Below, piece by piece: positions 1-6,508 of a stretch of DNA of 33,602 bases (the stretch's first letter is position 1; the number at the start of each line of letters is the position of its first letter). The stretch lies in IMG/VR virus record IMGVR_UViG_3300045256_000838, positions 1 through 33,602 of that record. One strand, 5' to 3'. Source of the DNA: a virus. The notes below the pieces were generated by a model. The model saw only the letters and a list, made by a program, of their open reading frames with translations, was not told where the DNA came from and made no database searches. Made by a program: the position numbers and the translations under genes.

Positions 1-354
1 ATGCCCCTTCTCAAACCCAACAAAAGCGGACTCACCTTTCAGCAGCGTTTCAAGGCGGCACTACCCCTGATCGTCGCCATGGGTTCGCTCACCCTGTACC
101 TTCTCCAAGTGCAGCACGGTCAGCCCTTTGCGATTCAAGCCATACCCGAAAAGGACCGCAACTTCGTTGAGAAAATGATCTTCGCCGGTCTTGACCGGAT
201 CAAAGCTGCGGGCTTTGTCCTCTCCTGGGACCAGCGAGCAGCGTCTCCCGCGCCGAAAGCCACCCAACAGGACCCGGGCACCGACCCCGAGATGTGGAAG
301 CGGATCGGCGAGGGTCTCCGACGATTTGATGAGCAGAAGAACAATCTGCCCTAA
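1..354 (+). CDS. Small membrane-anchored hypothetical protein
   Basis: I do not recognise this 117-residue protein. Residues about 19-37 form one hydrophobic stretch (ALPLIVAMGSLTLYLL) that looks like a single membrane anchor after a basic N-terminus. The rest is polar and charged, with an Ala/Pro linker near residues 80-95. The ATG is the first base of the window, so a start further upstream cannot be excluded. It ends 64 bases before the repressor gene and lies just upstream of that gene's promoter and operator, so it is probably a separate unit. The function is unknown. Confidence 0.55.
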   Translation: MPLLKPNKSGLTFQQRFKAALPLIVAMGSLTLYLLQVQHGQPFAIQAIPEKDRNFVEKMIFAGLDRIKAAGFVLSWDQRAASPAPKATQQDPGTDPEMWKRIGEGLRRFDEQKNNLP

Positions 355-359
355 AGGCC

Positions 360-387
360 TTGACACCCGGAAAATCGGATGTACGCT
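360..387 (+). promoter_or_regulatory. Candidate promoter of the XRE-ImmA operon
   Basis: A perfect -35 TTGACA lies at 360-365. It is followed by 16 bases and a -10-like TACGCT at 382-387, which keeps the first, second and last bases of TATAAT. The -10 sits inside the left arm of the operator at 380-399, so a bound repressor would block it. The repressor gene starts 31 bases downstream. Inferred from sequence only. Confidence 0.5.
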
Positions 388-399
388 GTGATGCGTACA
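380..399. promoter_or_regulatory. Operator copy 1, 7-6-7 inverted repeat
   Basis: TGTACGC (380-386) and GCGTACA (393-399) are perfect inverted arms around a 6-base spacer. The same arms and spacing recur at 1531-1550. It overlaps the -10 of the candidate promoter and lies 20 bases before the XRE gene, the expected place for an autoregulatory repressor site. Confidence 0.65.
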
Positions 400-418
400 C
401 GCCATCCGGGAGCAGTCA

Positions 419-826
419 GTGGCCAAGGGTTCTGGCAAATCTCGCGACAAGTCTTCCAGCACCCTCAGCATCGGCGAGCGGCTGCGCCGTCAACGGGTAG
501 ACGTTCTCGGCAAGAGCATCCGCGATGTCGCCAAACAGCTCGACTCGGCACCGATCCACCTCTCGGATATCGAGACCGGTAGACGCGCTCCTTCGGAAGA
601 GTTGCTCGTGAAGATCGCCGTGGTGTACGGGCTCCCGGAGGCTGAACTCCGCTCCGGATTCTCCAAGCCAGAGGCAGTCGTGGCCGAAGTCGCATCCGAG
701 AGCACGGTCGCCGCCGCGAAGGTCCCGGAGTTCCTTCGTACCGCCCGCGGCCTGAACGCGGAGCAGTGGGACACGCTCATCAAGCAGGCACGCAAGATCA
801 AGCCGGATAGCGAGGTCCGCCCATGA
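419..826 (+). CDS. XRE-family HTH repressor
   Basis: This 135-residue protein has an XRE/Cro-C1 type helix-turn-helix at about residues 17-72 (IGERLRRQR, then IRDVAKQLDSAPIHLSDIE, then GRRAPSEELLVKIAVVYGL). The C-terminal half, with PEFLRTARGL and WDTLIKQARKI, resembles the tails of repressors paired with ImmA-type proteases. The start is GTG. It overlaps the ImmA gene by four bases (ATGA), so the pair is translationally coupled. The paired operators around this operon make it the likely lysogeny repressor, inactivated through its ImmA partner. Family assignment is firm; the lysogeny role is inferred. Confidence 0.85.
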   Translation: MAKGSGKSRDKSSSTLSIGERLRRQRVDVLGKSIRDVAKQLDSAPIHLSDIETGRRAPSEELLVKIAVVYGLPEAELRSGFSKPEAVVAEVASESTVAAAKVPEFLRTARGLNAEQWDTLIKQARKIKPDSEVRP

Positions 827-1515
827 CAGACAATGCGTTCCGACTCGCCCCCATGATGCGACGCGTCGAACGGACAGCGTGGGATGTCATTCGCAAGTGT
901 TTCGAGGCCAAGAAGCTCTCGGAGTTTCCTCTTCCGGTTCCCGTTGAGGAGTGGATCGAAGGTCCTCTCGGCATCCGCTTTGCCATCGCTGACCTGACCG
1001 ATCTCGGACCGGACGTCTTGGGTCAAGCTATCGCAAGACCACCAGAGATAAAGATCAGTCAGACCCTGGTCGACCGCGAGGCTCGATTCAGATTCACAGC
1101 GGCTCATGAACTCGGACATCTTTGCCTTCACACTAAGCTCGCCGCAGACTTCCGCGACTCGACCGACGGTGACTTTCTTGAGCAGAAGATTGAGCACGAG
1201 GCCGACCGGTTTGCTGCCGCGTTCCTGATGCCGATTCCGGCGCTGTGCGTCGAGTACCCACGGCTGGCATGCAAGGCGGGTTGCGAGCCACTCGCCCTCC
1301 TGGAGTCTGTTGCGGCCAACAACGGCGAGGCAACAGCCGTCTTCCGCGACTCGATCGCGCCTCACCTCTCGCGTCGCTTTGGTGTCGCACAATCAACGGC
1401 CATCCGCCGATTCGGTGACGTGCTGCTCCCCAACGGGGCCAGAGCATTGCCCGTCGATACGGTCACGAAGTTCGTCGCGGGAGGATTTGAGCGCAAGACG
1501 CTCTGGAGCAGGTAG
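823..1515 (+). CDS. ImmA/IrrE-family metallo-endopeptidase
   Basis: This 230-residue protein carries the zinc-protease motif HELGH at residues 95-99 within FTAAHELGHLCLH. A downstream acidic helix, EHEADRFAAAFLMP, supplies the expected third ligand region. This is the ImmA/IrrE (COG2856, DUF955) pattern. Family members cleave or inactivate an adjacent XRE repressor, as ImmA does to ImmR in ICEBs1. The four-base overlap with the XRE gene supports a repressor/anti-repressor pair. It could alternatively be a toxin-antitoxin-like or DNA-damage-response pair, but its place beside int and xis favours induction control. Confidence 0.88.
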   Translation: MTDNAFRLAPMMRRVERTAWDVIRKCFEAKKLSEFPLPVPVEEWIEGPLGIRFAIADLTDLGPDVLGQAIARPPEIKISQTLVDREARFRFTAAHELGHLCLHTKLAADFRDSTDGDFLEQKIEHEADRFAAAFLMPIPALCVEYPRLACKAGCEPLALLESVAANNGEATAVFRDSIAPHLSRRFGVAQSTAIRRFGDVLLPNGARALPVDTVTKFVAGGFERKTLWSR

Positions 1516-1522
1516 TTTTTTT
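1489..1522 (+). terminator. Weak candidate terminator after the ImmA gene
   Basis: A short stem GAGCG/CGCTC (1489-1493 with 1499-1503) lies at the end of the ImmA gene, and a run of seven T follows the stop at 1516-1522. The stem is short and 12 bases from the T-run, so this is a poor match to an intrinsic terminator. It is recorded because it lies between two operator-controlled operons. Confidence 0.25.
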
Positions 1523-1530
1523 ACCCTGCG

Positions 1531-1550
1531 TGTACGCACGATCGCGTACA
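1531..1550. promoter_or_regulatory. Operator copy 2, 7-6-7 inverted repeat
   Basis: TGTACGC (1531-1537) and GCGTACA (1544-1550) repeat exactly the arms and 6-base spacing of the operator at 380-399, with a different spacer (ACGATC). It lies 31 bases before the zinc-ribbon gene that opens the dam-xis-int operon, so the XRE repressor probably controls both units. No convincing -35/-10 pair was found here. Confidence 0.65.
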
Positions 1551-1581
1551 TGCGTCGCCACCATGCAACGAAAGGAATGCC

Positions 1582-1812
1582 GTGGAAGAACCAGTGAAGT
1601 TAAACGCAAACACGCCCGACTCCCCGTGGACGCTCACATCGGAACCGGAGCCGGTGAGCGAGCAGGACGAGCCGATCGCTCCCTCCGACACGCCGCTCGA
1701 AATCCGCGGGCAATGCCTGTTGTTCTGCAGCCGATGCGGTGAACCGTCAGACGGTGCACGGGAGTTCTGCCTTCGGTGCGGTGCCAAACGCCGCGTGAGC
1801 TGCGGCCAGTAA
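1582..1812 (+). CDS. Small double-CxxC zinc-ribbon protein
   Basis: A 76-residue protein with a disordered, acidic, Pro-rich N-terminal half and a C-terminal zinc ribbon: C49-x2-C52 and C63-x2-C66 (FCSRCGEPSDGAREFCLRCG). The GTG start has an AAAGGA ribosome site 7 bases upstream. It is the first gene after operator copy 2 and stops 32 bases before the dam start, so it probably opens the operon. Such ribbons bind zinc and often contact nucleic acid or protein. No specific function can be assigned. Confidence 0.6.
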   Translation: MEEPVKLNANTPDSPWTLTSEPEPVSEQDEPIAPSDTPLEIRGQCLLFCSRCGEPSDGAREFCLRCGAKRRVSCGQ

Positions 1813-1844
1813 GTCAATCCCGTCATGACACCTGGAGTATCCAA

Positions 1845-2378
1845 ATGAGCACGAATGACAGCACGATTCTCTTCGGCGATGACAGCCCGATGCCCACACG
1901 CAGCACTTCTGTGCACTTCTCGTCGGCCACCGACCTTTGGGCCACGCCCCAATCACTCTTCGACGAGTTGCATGTCGAGTTCGCGTTCACGCTGGACGTG
2001 TGCGCCACCGACGACAACGCCAAATGCGGGGCGTACTTCACCCGCGAGCAGGACGGCCTTACGCAACCGTGGACAGGTGTCTGCTGGATGAATCCGCCCT
2101 ATGGCCGCGACATCGGCCTGTGGGTCAGAAAGGCGTATGAGAGTTCGCTCGGCGGGACCACCGTCGTGTGTCTCATACCCGCCCGCACAGACACTCGCTG
2201 GTGGCACGACTATGTGACGTACGCCGACGAAACGCGATTCGTCCGGGGCCGGCTTCGGTTCGGAAGCGCAACCGCGGGGGCGCCGTTCCCATCCGCGATC
2301 GTCGTCTTCAGGGCCAAGCTCGCCAGATCAACCAAGTGGACGCGAGCGACGTTCTTCCGCCGGGCGACGAGCAAGTAG
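1845..2378 (+). CDS. Phage DNA N6-adenine methyltransferase (Dam-like)
   Basis: This 177-residue protein matches the phage Dam-like family (PF05869). It has the N-terminal WATPQSLFDELHVEF block, the segment FTLDVCATDDNAKC with D51, the catalytic motif WMNPPYGRDI (NPPY, residues 83-86) and a C-terminal block with RFVRGRLRFG and APFPSAIVVF. It methylates adenine N6 in DNA, probably to mark phage DNA or evade restriction. I chose ATG 1845 because a CTGGAG site precedes it and homology starts soon after; an upstream in-frame ATG at 1776 would overlap the zinc-ribbon gene. The target site cannot be read from the sequence. Confidence 0.88.
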   Translation: MSTNDSTILFGDDSPMPTRSTSVHFSSATDLWATPQSLFDELHVEFAFTLDVCATDDNAKCGAYFTREQDGLTQPWTGVCWMNPPYGRDIGLWVRKAYESSLGGTTVVCLIPARTDTRWWHDYVTYADETRFVRGRLRFGSATAGAPFPSAIVVFRAKLARSTKWTRATFFRRATSK

Positions 2379-2385
2379 GTGAACC

Positions 2386-3054
2386 ATGAAGCACCGCGCC
2401 AGACACAGCACGTTCAGCGATCAAGAGGTCGAAGCACTCGTCCAGGCCGCACCGACGGCCTGGTGGGACGCGTTCATCCGCCTGTCCGTCGCGTCGGGCT
2501 TACGAGTCCAGGAGATTCTCCGACTCTACGACTCCGATATCGACCCATCGACAATCTCCGTCCGCGTCACCGAGGTCCTGATTGATTACGAGCATGAGGA
2601 CCACCCGCTCGACCTCCGCCGGCCGTTGCCGGTGCACCGCGAGCGGGTTGTGCCCGTGGACGAGAACACCATGTACGCGCTGGTCCACCTGCTAGACGAG
2701 TGCCCGCCCGACACGCACGTGTTCGTTCCTTCGTGGAAGCTGAATCAACTCTGGTTCCGGCTGCACGACGGTGATCCGCTCTCGACCGATCATCTCTGCC
2801 CGAGTCTTGACGCAGGGTTTCGGATGGTGCAGCGCCGCGCGATGCTCAATCTCGCCCGTGATCGCCAGATCACGCTTGCCCAGGTGCAGTGGCCAATGCG
2901 GCCGGTGTCGGCCTTGCGTTTGACCGCGATCCAGCGACTGAGTTCCGAACTCACCCCGAGGAAGCTCGCTGAGCACCTTGGCCTAGCCAGCACGGCCTCG
3001 ATCCTCGCGTTCTATGACCATCAGATCACAACGCAGCCGGAAGGTGCCCCATGA
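2386..3054 (+). CDS. Minimal tyrosine-recombinase-like protein
   Basis: At 222 residues this holds only a catalytic-domain-like region of the tyrosine recombinase family, with no N-terminal core-binding domain. SGLRVQEILRLYDSDID gives catalytic Arg40, the SALR box gives Arg178, and ILAFYDH gives the candidate nucleophile Tyr210. The usual HxxR histidine is Ser175, and the later His (LGH) position is Leu200, so the active site is incomplete. It overlaps the downstream HTH gene by four bases and sits in one operon with the full integrase. It may be a weak second recombinase, an accessory DNA-binding protein or a decaying integrase. Confidence 0.7.
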   Translation: MKHRARHSTFSDQEVEALVQAAPTAWWDAFIRLSVASGLRVQEILRLYDSDIDPSTISVRVTEVLIDYEHEDHPLDLRRPLPVHRERVVPVDENTMYALVHLLDECPPDTHVFVPSWKLNQLWFRLHDGDPLSTDHLCPSLDAGFRMVQRRAMLNLARDRQITLAQVQWPMRPVSALRLTAIQRLSSELTPRKLAEHLGLASTASILAFYDHQITTQPEGAP

Positions 3055-3305
3055 ACCACAATCCCGCGTCGCAGGATCTACGCCCGCCCGTTGGGGCGCC
3101 GCCGGGCAATCCTGACCGTCTTGCCGTCAACCGCCAAGAGGCCGCCGCGTTGCTGGGGATCAGCGAGCGACTTCTCTGGACTTGGACACAGGCGGGGAAT
3201 ATTCCGCACTTACGCATCGGAACCCGTGTGCTCTACCCGGTGGAGCAGCTCCGTATCTGGCTGAACAAACAAGCCAACAGCACCGTCGCCCAAACCGATC
3301 AATGA
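3051..3305 (+). CDS. Excisionase-like HTH (MerR-type) protein
   Basis: This 84-residue protein has one winged HTH of the helix_turn_helix_17/excisionase type at about residues 24-72: LAVNRQEAAALLGISERLLWTWTQAGNIPHLRIGTRVLYPVEQLRIWL in overview. ATG overlaps the stop of the preceding gene, and its own stop lies 38 bases before the chosen integrase start. Small proteins of this type next to an integrase usually act as directionality factors that bend the att site for excision. Family assignment is good; the excisionase role is inferred from position. Confidence 0.78.
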   Translation: MNHNPASQDLRPPVGAPPGNPDRLAVNRQEAAALLGISERLLWTWTQAGNIPHLRIGTRVLYPVEQLRIWLNKQANSTVAQTDQ

Positions 3306-3343
3306 TCCGCCGTCCCCGCCCCGAGTTCCCCGGAGTCCACGCC

Positions 3344-4639
3344 ATGGCATCCCTCATCAAGAAACCCAACGGCACACGCCAAGTCCAGTTCGTCGACGAC
3401 CTCGGCAAGCGTCGCACCATCCACCTCGGCCACATGCAGGGCAAGCAGGCCGAGTCCGTGCTCGTGCGGGTCGAGACGCTCATCAGCGCTCGGTCGGGTA
3501 ATACCGCCGTGGACGCCGTCACACAGGGCTGGCTCAATGGCCTTTCGGACACTCTGCATGACCGAGTGGTTCGCGTCGGACTCGTTTCGCCGCGTGCGGA
3601 AAGGCACGTGACGATCTCGCAGCTCTTCGAGCGCTACTTCGCCACGCTCACGATCAAGCCGTCCACCGAGAAGAACTACAAGGCCGCTCGGGCATATCTC
3701 GAAGACCACTTCGGGCATGACCGCGAGATCGCGTCGATCACGCCGACGGACGCGGAGGGGTTCAAGCGGGCGATGCGAGACTCTGGTCTCGCCCAGGCCA
3801 CATTCGCGAAGTTCATCAAGGTCGCCCGGCAGGCGTTCCGCCTTGCGGCAAAGTGGAAGCTCGTGGAGGAGTCGCCGTTCGCGGAAGTTAGCGCCGGGAG
3901 TCAGACGAACACGGCACGCCTCCGCTTTGTCCCGCGTGAGAGCATCGCGACACTCATGGACGAGTGCCCGTCCAACGAGTGGAGGCTGCTCATCGCTCTC
4001 TCTCGTTTCGGCGGGCTCCGCTGCCCGAGCGAGCACATGGCTCTCCGGTGGGAGGACATCGACTGGGCCCGCTCCCGCATCACAGTCACGGCAAGCAAGA
4101 CCGAAGCGCACGCAAACAAAGAGACGCGGATCGTTCCGTTGTTCCCGGAGATCCTGCCCCACCTCCAGCGCGCGTTTGAAGAGGCGGAGCCCGGCACCGA
4201 GTTCGTGATCTCCGACCACTATCGCCGGAAGGGCGTGAACCTCGGCACGCAGCTCAAGCGGTTCATCAAGCGTGCGGGCCTCACGCCGTGGCCCCGAGTC
4301 TGGCACAACCTCCGAGCGTCATGCCAGACGGAACTCTCCGCCCGTTTCCCCCTGCATGTCGTTTGCTCGTGGCTCGGGAACACGACGACCGTGGCGACCC
4401 AGCACTACCTCACCGTTCGCGAGAGCGACTTCGAAAACGCTCTCTCGCCGCAGCCGGTGGCTCCGACAAGCAGGTTGCAGAATGCGCTGCAGCACACGGC
4501 GGAAATGCCTCGCACGGCCTCGCACACCACTTGGGACAAAAACGATCAAAGGCCTGCAATGCAAGCCTTTACGAACGGATGCGAACCCGTGCATTCTTCT
4601 TTAATGCCCCCCGAAGGACTCGAACCTTCGACCCGCTGA
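3344..4639 (+). CDS. int: Tyrosine-type site-specific integrase
   Basis: A 431-residue phage integrase. The N-terminal arm-type region (MASLIKKPNGTRQVQF, GKRRTIHLG) is followed by a SAM-like core-binding domain at about residues 90-185 and a catalytic domain with Arg226 (GGLR), Lys252, His321-x2-Arg324 (HNLR), Asn346 in place of the usual second His (WLGN) and nucleophile Tyr355 (TQHY). I chose ATG 3344, which has a GGAG site 8 bases upstream; ATG 3302 would give a four-base overlap with the HTH gene but lacks a ribosome site. The last residues, PPEGLEPSTR, are encoded by the tRNA-like att sequence, a known trait of tRNA-targeting integrases. Confidence 0.9.
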   Translation: MASLIKKPNGTRQVQFVDDLGKRRTIHLGHMQGKQAESVLVRVETLISARSGNTAVDAVTQGWLNGLSDTLHDRVVRVGLVSPRAERHVTISQLFERYFATLTIKPSTEKNYKAARAYLEDHFGHDREIASITPTDAEGFKRAMRDSGLAQATFAKFIKVARQAFRLAAKWKLVEESPFAEVSAGSQTNTARLRFVPRESIATLMDECPSNEWRLLIALSRFGGLRCPSEHMALRWEDIDWARSRITVTASKTEAHANKETRIVPLFPEILPHLQRAFEEAEPGTEFVISDHYRRKGVNLGTQLKRFIKRAGLTPWPRVWHNLRASCQTELSARFPLHVVCSWLGNTTTVATQHYLTVRESDFENALSPQPVAPTSRLQNALQHTAEMPRTASHTTWDKNDQRPAMQAFTNGCEPVHSSLMPPEGLEPSTR

Positions 4640-4648
4640 TTAAGAGTC
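4605..4648 (-). other. att-type core: 3' half of a tRNA-Lys(CUU)
   Basis: Read on the - strand this is the 3' half of a tRNA: anticodon loop CTCTTAA (anticodon CTT, Lys), 3' anticodon stem TCAGC, variable loop GGGTC, T arm GAAGG-TTCGAGT-CCTTC and acceptor strand GGGGGGC with discriminator A. The match breaks off after the anticodon loop: the sequence that should form the 5' anticodon strand is CCCGA, not GCTGA, and no D arm follows. So this is not a tRNA gene but the piece a phage carries to restore the tRNA after integration. It overlaps the integrase stop. Confidence 0.8.
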
Positions 4649-4758
4649 GGGTGTTGGGGTTGGTTTTGTCGTTGAGATCGTGGTGTTTTTGAGCTGTGCT
4701 ACCACCGTGGACGGGGGTATGGCGGCTCGCTGGGACTTCGGGGGGCGGGAGGTATCCG

Positions 4759-5583
4759 ATGATGACTGAAACCGAGATTTTGGACAAGGTGCGCGAGGTG
4801 GTCATGAAGCGGCCCGAGCGGCTGCGGATGGCGTCGTGGCACGGCGAAGCCGCCACCATCGACCCGGCAAAGGAACTCGCGCCCGAGTGCGGCACCACGC
4901 ACTGCCTCGCGGGCTGGGCGCAGGTGTTCACCGGCGACGATGGCGACCCGCAAGCGTGCGGCGAGCGCATGTTGCCGCGCACCTGCAAGACCATCAGCCT
5001 GTTCGCGCCGGACACGCTCGCGCTGGCGTGGCTGGTGGCGCGTGGGTACGCGGATGGCGTGGCAATGGCGGACGTTGCCGCCGAGTACGAGCGGCGCGGC
5101 GGGCGCGTGCTGCGCGATGGCGAGCATGAGGTGACGCGCGGCGATGTGATGGTGCTGGGCTCGCCCAAGATCACCCAGAGCGGCGGGTTGGTGCGGACCT
5201 ACGGCACCTCCGCGCCGGTCATCACCCAGCGCGGCGGGGCGGTGCGGACCTACGGCACCTCCGCGCCGGTCATCACCCAGAGCGGCGGGGATGTGTGGAC
5301 CTACGAAACCTCCGCGCCGGTCATCACCCAGAGCGGCGGGGATGTGTGGACCTGCGACACCTCCGCGCCGGTCATCACCCAGAGCGGCGGGGATGTGTGG
5401 ACCTACGGCACCTCCGCGCCGGTCATCACCCAGCGCGGCGGGGCGGTGCGGACCTACGGCACCTCCGCGCCGGTCATCACCCAGAGCGGCGGGTTGGTGC
5501 GGTATTTGGGCGACAAACTCGACCTTCCGCACGGCGTTCCCTGCCGCGTGTGCCGTGGCGTGGTCGAGCGGGTCGCAGCCTGA
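4759..5583 (+). CDS. CGTxxCxAGW-domain protein with 17-residue repeats, copy 1
   Basis: A 274-residue protein in two parts. The N-terminal ~110 residues carry a CGTTHCLAGWA motif after MASWHG; I recall this arrangement from hypothetical phage proteins with no known function. From about residue 137 a solenoid-like array follows: a KITQSGG entry, five full SAPVITQ(S/R)GG(x)V(x)TY(x)T units of 17 residues (5209-5463) and a closing LVRYLGDK. The units run in mirror order: LV, AV, DV, DV, DV, AV, LV. The C-terminus has a CRVC pair. Of two adjacent ATGs the first is used, after GGGAGG. The regular period suggests a beta-solenoid. Function unknown. Confidence 0.75.
   Translation: MMTETEILDKVREVVMKRPERLRMASWHGEAATIDPAKELAPECGTTHCLAGWAQVFTGDDGDPQACGERMLPRTCKTISLFAPDTLALAWLVARGYADGVAMADVAAEYERRGGRVLRDGEHEVTRGDVMVLGSPKITQSGGLVRTYGTSAPVITQRGGAVRTYGTSAPVITQSGGDVWTYETSAPVITQSGGDVWTCDTSAPVITQSGGDVWTYGTSAPVITQRGGAVRTYGTSAPVITQSGGLVRYLGDKLDLPHGVPCRVCRGVVERVAA
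5209..5463 (+). repeat. Five 51-base units inside repeat gene copy 1
   Basis: Five tandem 51-base units start at 5209, 5260, 5311, 5362 and 5413, with a partial unit from 5464. Each encodes SAPVITQ(S/R)GG plus a variable (A/D)V(R/W)T(Y/C)(G/E/D)T end. The first and last full units are the AVRTYGT type, and the three between are DVWT types ending YET, CDT and YGT. Confidence 0.9.
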
Positions 5584-5659
5584 GCAACCTGCGTGGTCTG
5601 ACACACCCCCAGCGTGCCCTACCCGGCTCGCTGGGACTTCGGGGGGCAGGAGGTATCCG

Positions 5660-6433
5660 ATGATGACTGAAACCGAGATTTTGGACAAGGTGCGCGAGGT
5701 GGTCATGAAGCGGCCCGAGCGGCTGCGGATGGCGTCGTGGCACGGCGAAGCCGCCACCATCGACCCGGCAAAGGAACTCGCGCCCGAGTGCGGCACCACG
5801 CACTGCCTCGCGGGCTGGGCGCAGGTGTTCACCGGCGACGATGGCGACCCGCAAGCGTGCGGCGAGCGCATGTTGCCGCGCACCTGCAAGACCATCAGCC
5901 TGTTCGCGCCGGACACGCTCGCGCTGGCGTGGCTGGTGGCGCGTGGGTACGCGGATGGCGTGGCAATGGCGGACGTTGCCGCCGAGTACGAGCGGCGCGG
6001 CGGGCGCGTGCTGCGCGATGGCGAGCATGAGGTGACGCGCGGCGATGTGATGGTGCTGGGCTCGCCCAAGATCACCCAGAGCGGCGGGTTGGTGCGGACC
6101 TACGGCACCTCCGCGCCGGTCATCACCCAGCGCGGCGGGGCGGTGCGGACCTACGGCACCTCCGCGCCGGTCATCACCCAGAGCGGCGGGGATGTGTGGA
6201 CCTGCGACACCTCCGCGCCGGTCATCACCCAGAGCGGCGGGGATGTGTGGACCTACGGCACCTCCGCGCCGGTCATCACCCAGCGCGGCGGGGCGGTGCG
6301 GACCTACGGCACCTCCGCGCCGGTCATCACCCAGAGCGGCGGGTTGGTGCGGTATTTGGGCGACAAACTCGACCTTCCGCACGGCGTTCCCTGCCGCGTG
6401 TGCCGTGGCGTGGTCGAGCGGGTCGCAGCCTGA
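5660..6433 (+). CDS. CGTxxCxAGW-domain protein with 17-residue repeats, copy 2
   Basis: This 257-residue protein appears identical to copy 1 apart from the loss of one 17-residue unit, the one ending DVWTYET. It therefore has four full units (6110-6313) in the order AV, DV, DV, AV between the LV ends, so the mirror symmetry is kept. The N-terminal CGTTHCLAGWA domain and the CRVC C-terminus are unchanged. It has its own AGGAGG ribosome site. Two intact near-identical genes in tandem suggest either a dosage effect or a very recent event not yet purged; the function is unknown. Confidence 0.75.
   Translation: MMTETEILDKVREVVMKRPERLRMASWHGEAATIDPAKELAPECGTTHCLAGWAQVFTGDDGDPQACGERMLPRTCKTISLFAPDTLALAWLVARGYADGVAMADVAAEYERRGGRVLRDGEHEVTRGDVMVLGSPKITQSGGLVRTYGTSAPVITQRGGAVRTYGTSAPVITQSGGDVWTCDTSAPVITQSGGDVWTYGTSAPVITQRGGAVRTYGTSAPVITQSGGLVRYLGDKLDLPHGVPCRVCRGVVERVAA
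6110..6313 (+). repeat. Four 51-base units inside repeat gene copy 2
   Basis: Units start at 6110, 6161, 6212 and 6263, with a partial unit from 6314. The array matches the one at 5209-5463 minus its second full unit, as expected from slippage or unequal recombination within the array. Confidence 0.9.
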
Positions 6434-6508
6434 GCAACCTGCGTGGTCTGACACACCCCCAGCGTGCCCTACCCGGCTCGCTGGGACTTCGGGGGGCAGG
6501 AGGTATCT

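Larger units (their letters stand above)
4723..6508 (+). repeat. Tandem duplication (901 and 850 bp) plus a third leader copy
   Basis: Copy 1 is 4723-5623 and copy 2 is 5624-6473; a third copy of only the leader follows at 6474-6506. By eye the copies differ by one base in the leader (GCGGGAGG versus GCAGGAGG) and by one 51-base unit missing from copy 2. Each copy carries its own ribosome site and gene. The near identity points to a very recent duplication. A stem CCCAGCG/CGCTGGG (5608-5614 with 5629-5635, and 6458-6464 with 6479-6485) precedes the second and third gene starts. Confidence 0.92.

Noticed and set aside
4605-4720. A complete tRNA-Lys gene on the - strand
   Set aside because: The 3' half matches well, but the 5' anticodon strand mismatches and no ordered D arm or 5' acceptor follows at the right distance, despite a D-arm-like GTGGTAGCACAGCTC string.
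5209-6313. CRISPR-like array from the 51-base repeats
   Set aside because: Units are contiguous without spacers, keep one reading frame and code for a 17-residue protein repeat; there are no cas genes.
4759-6433. Diversity-generating retroelement target
   Set aside because: No reverse transcriptase or template repeat in the window; the differences between units are not adenine-specific.
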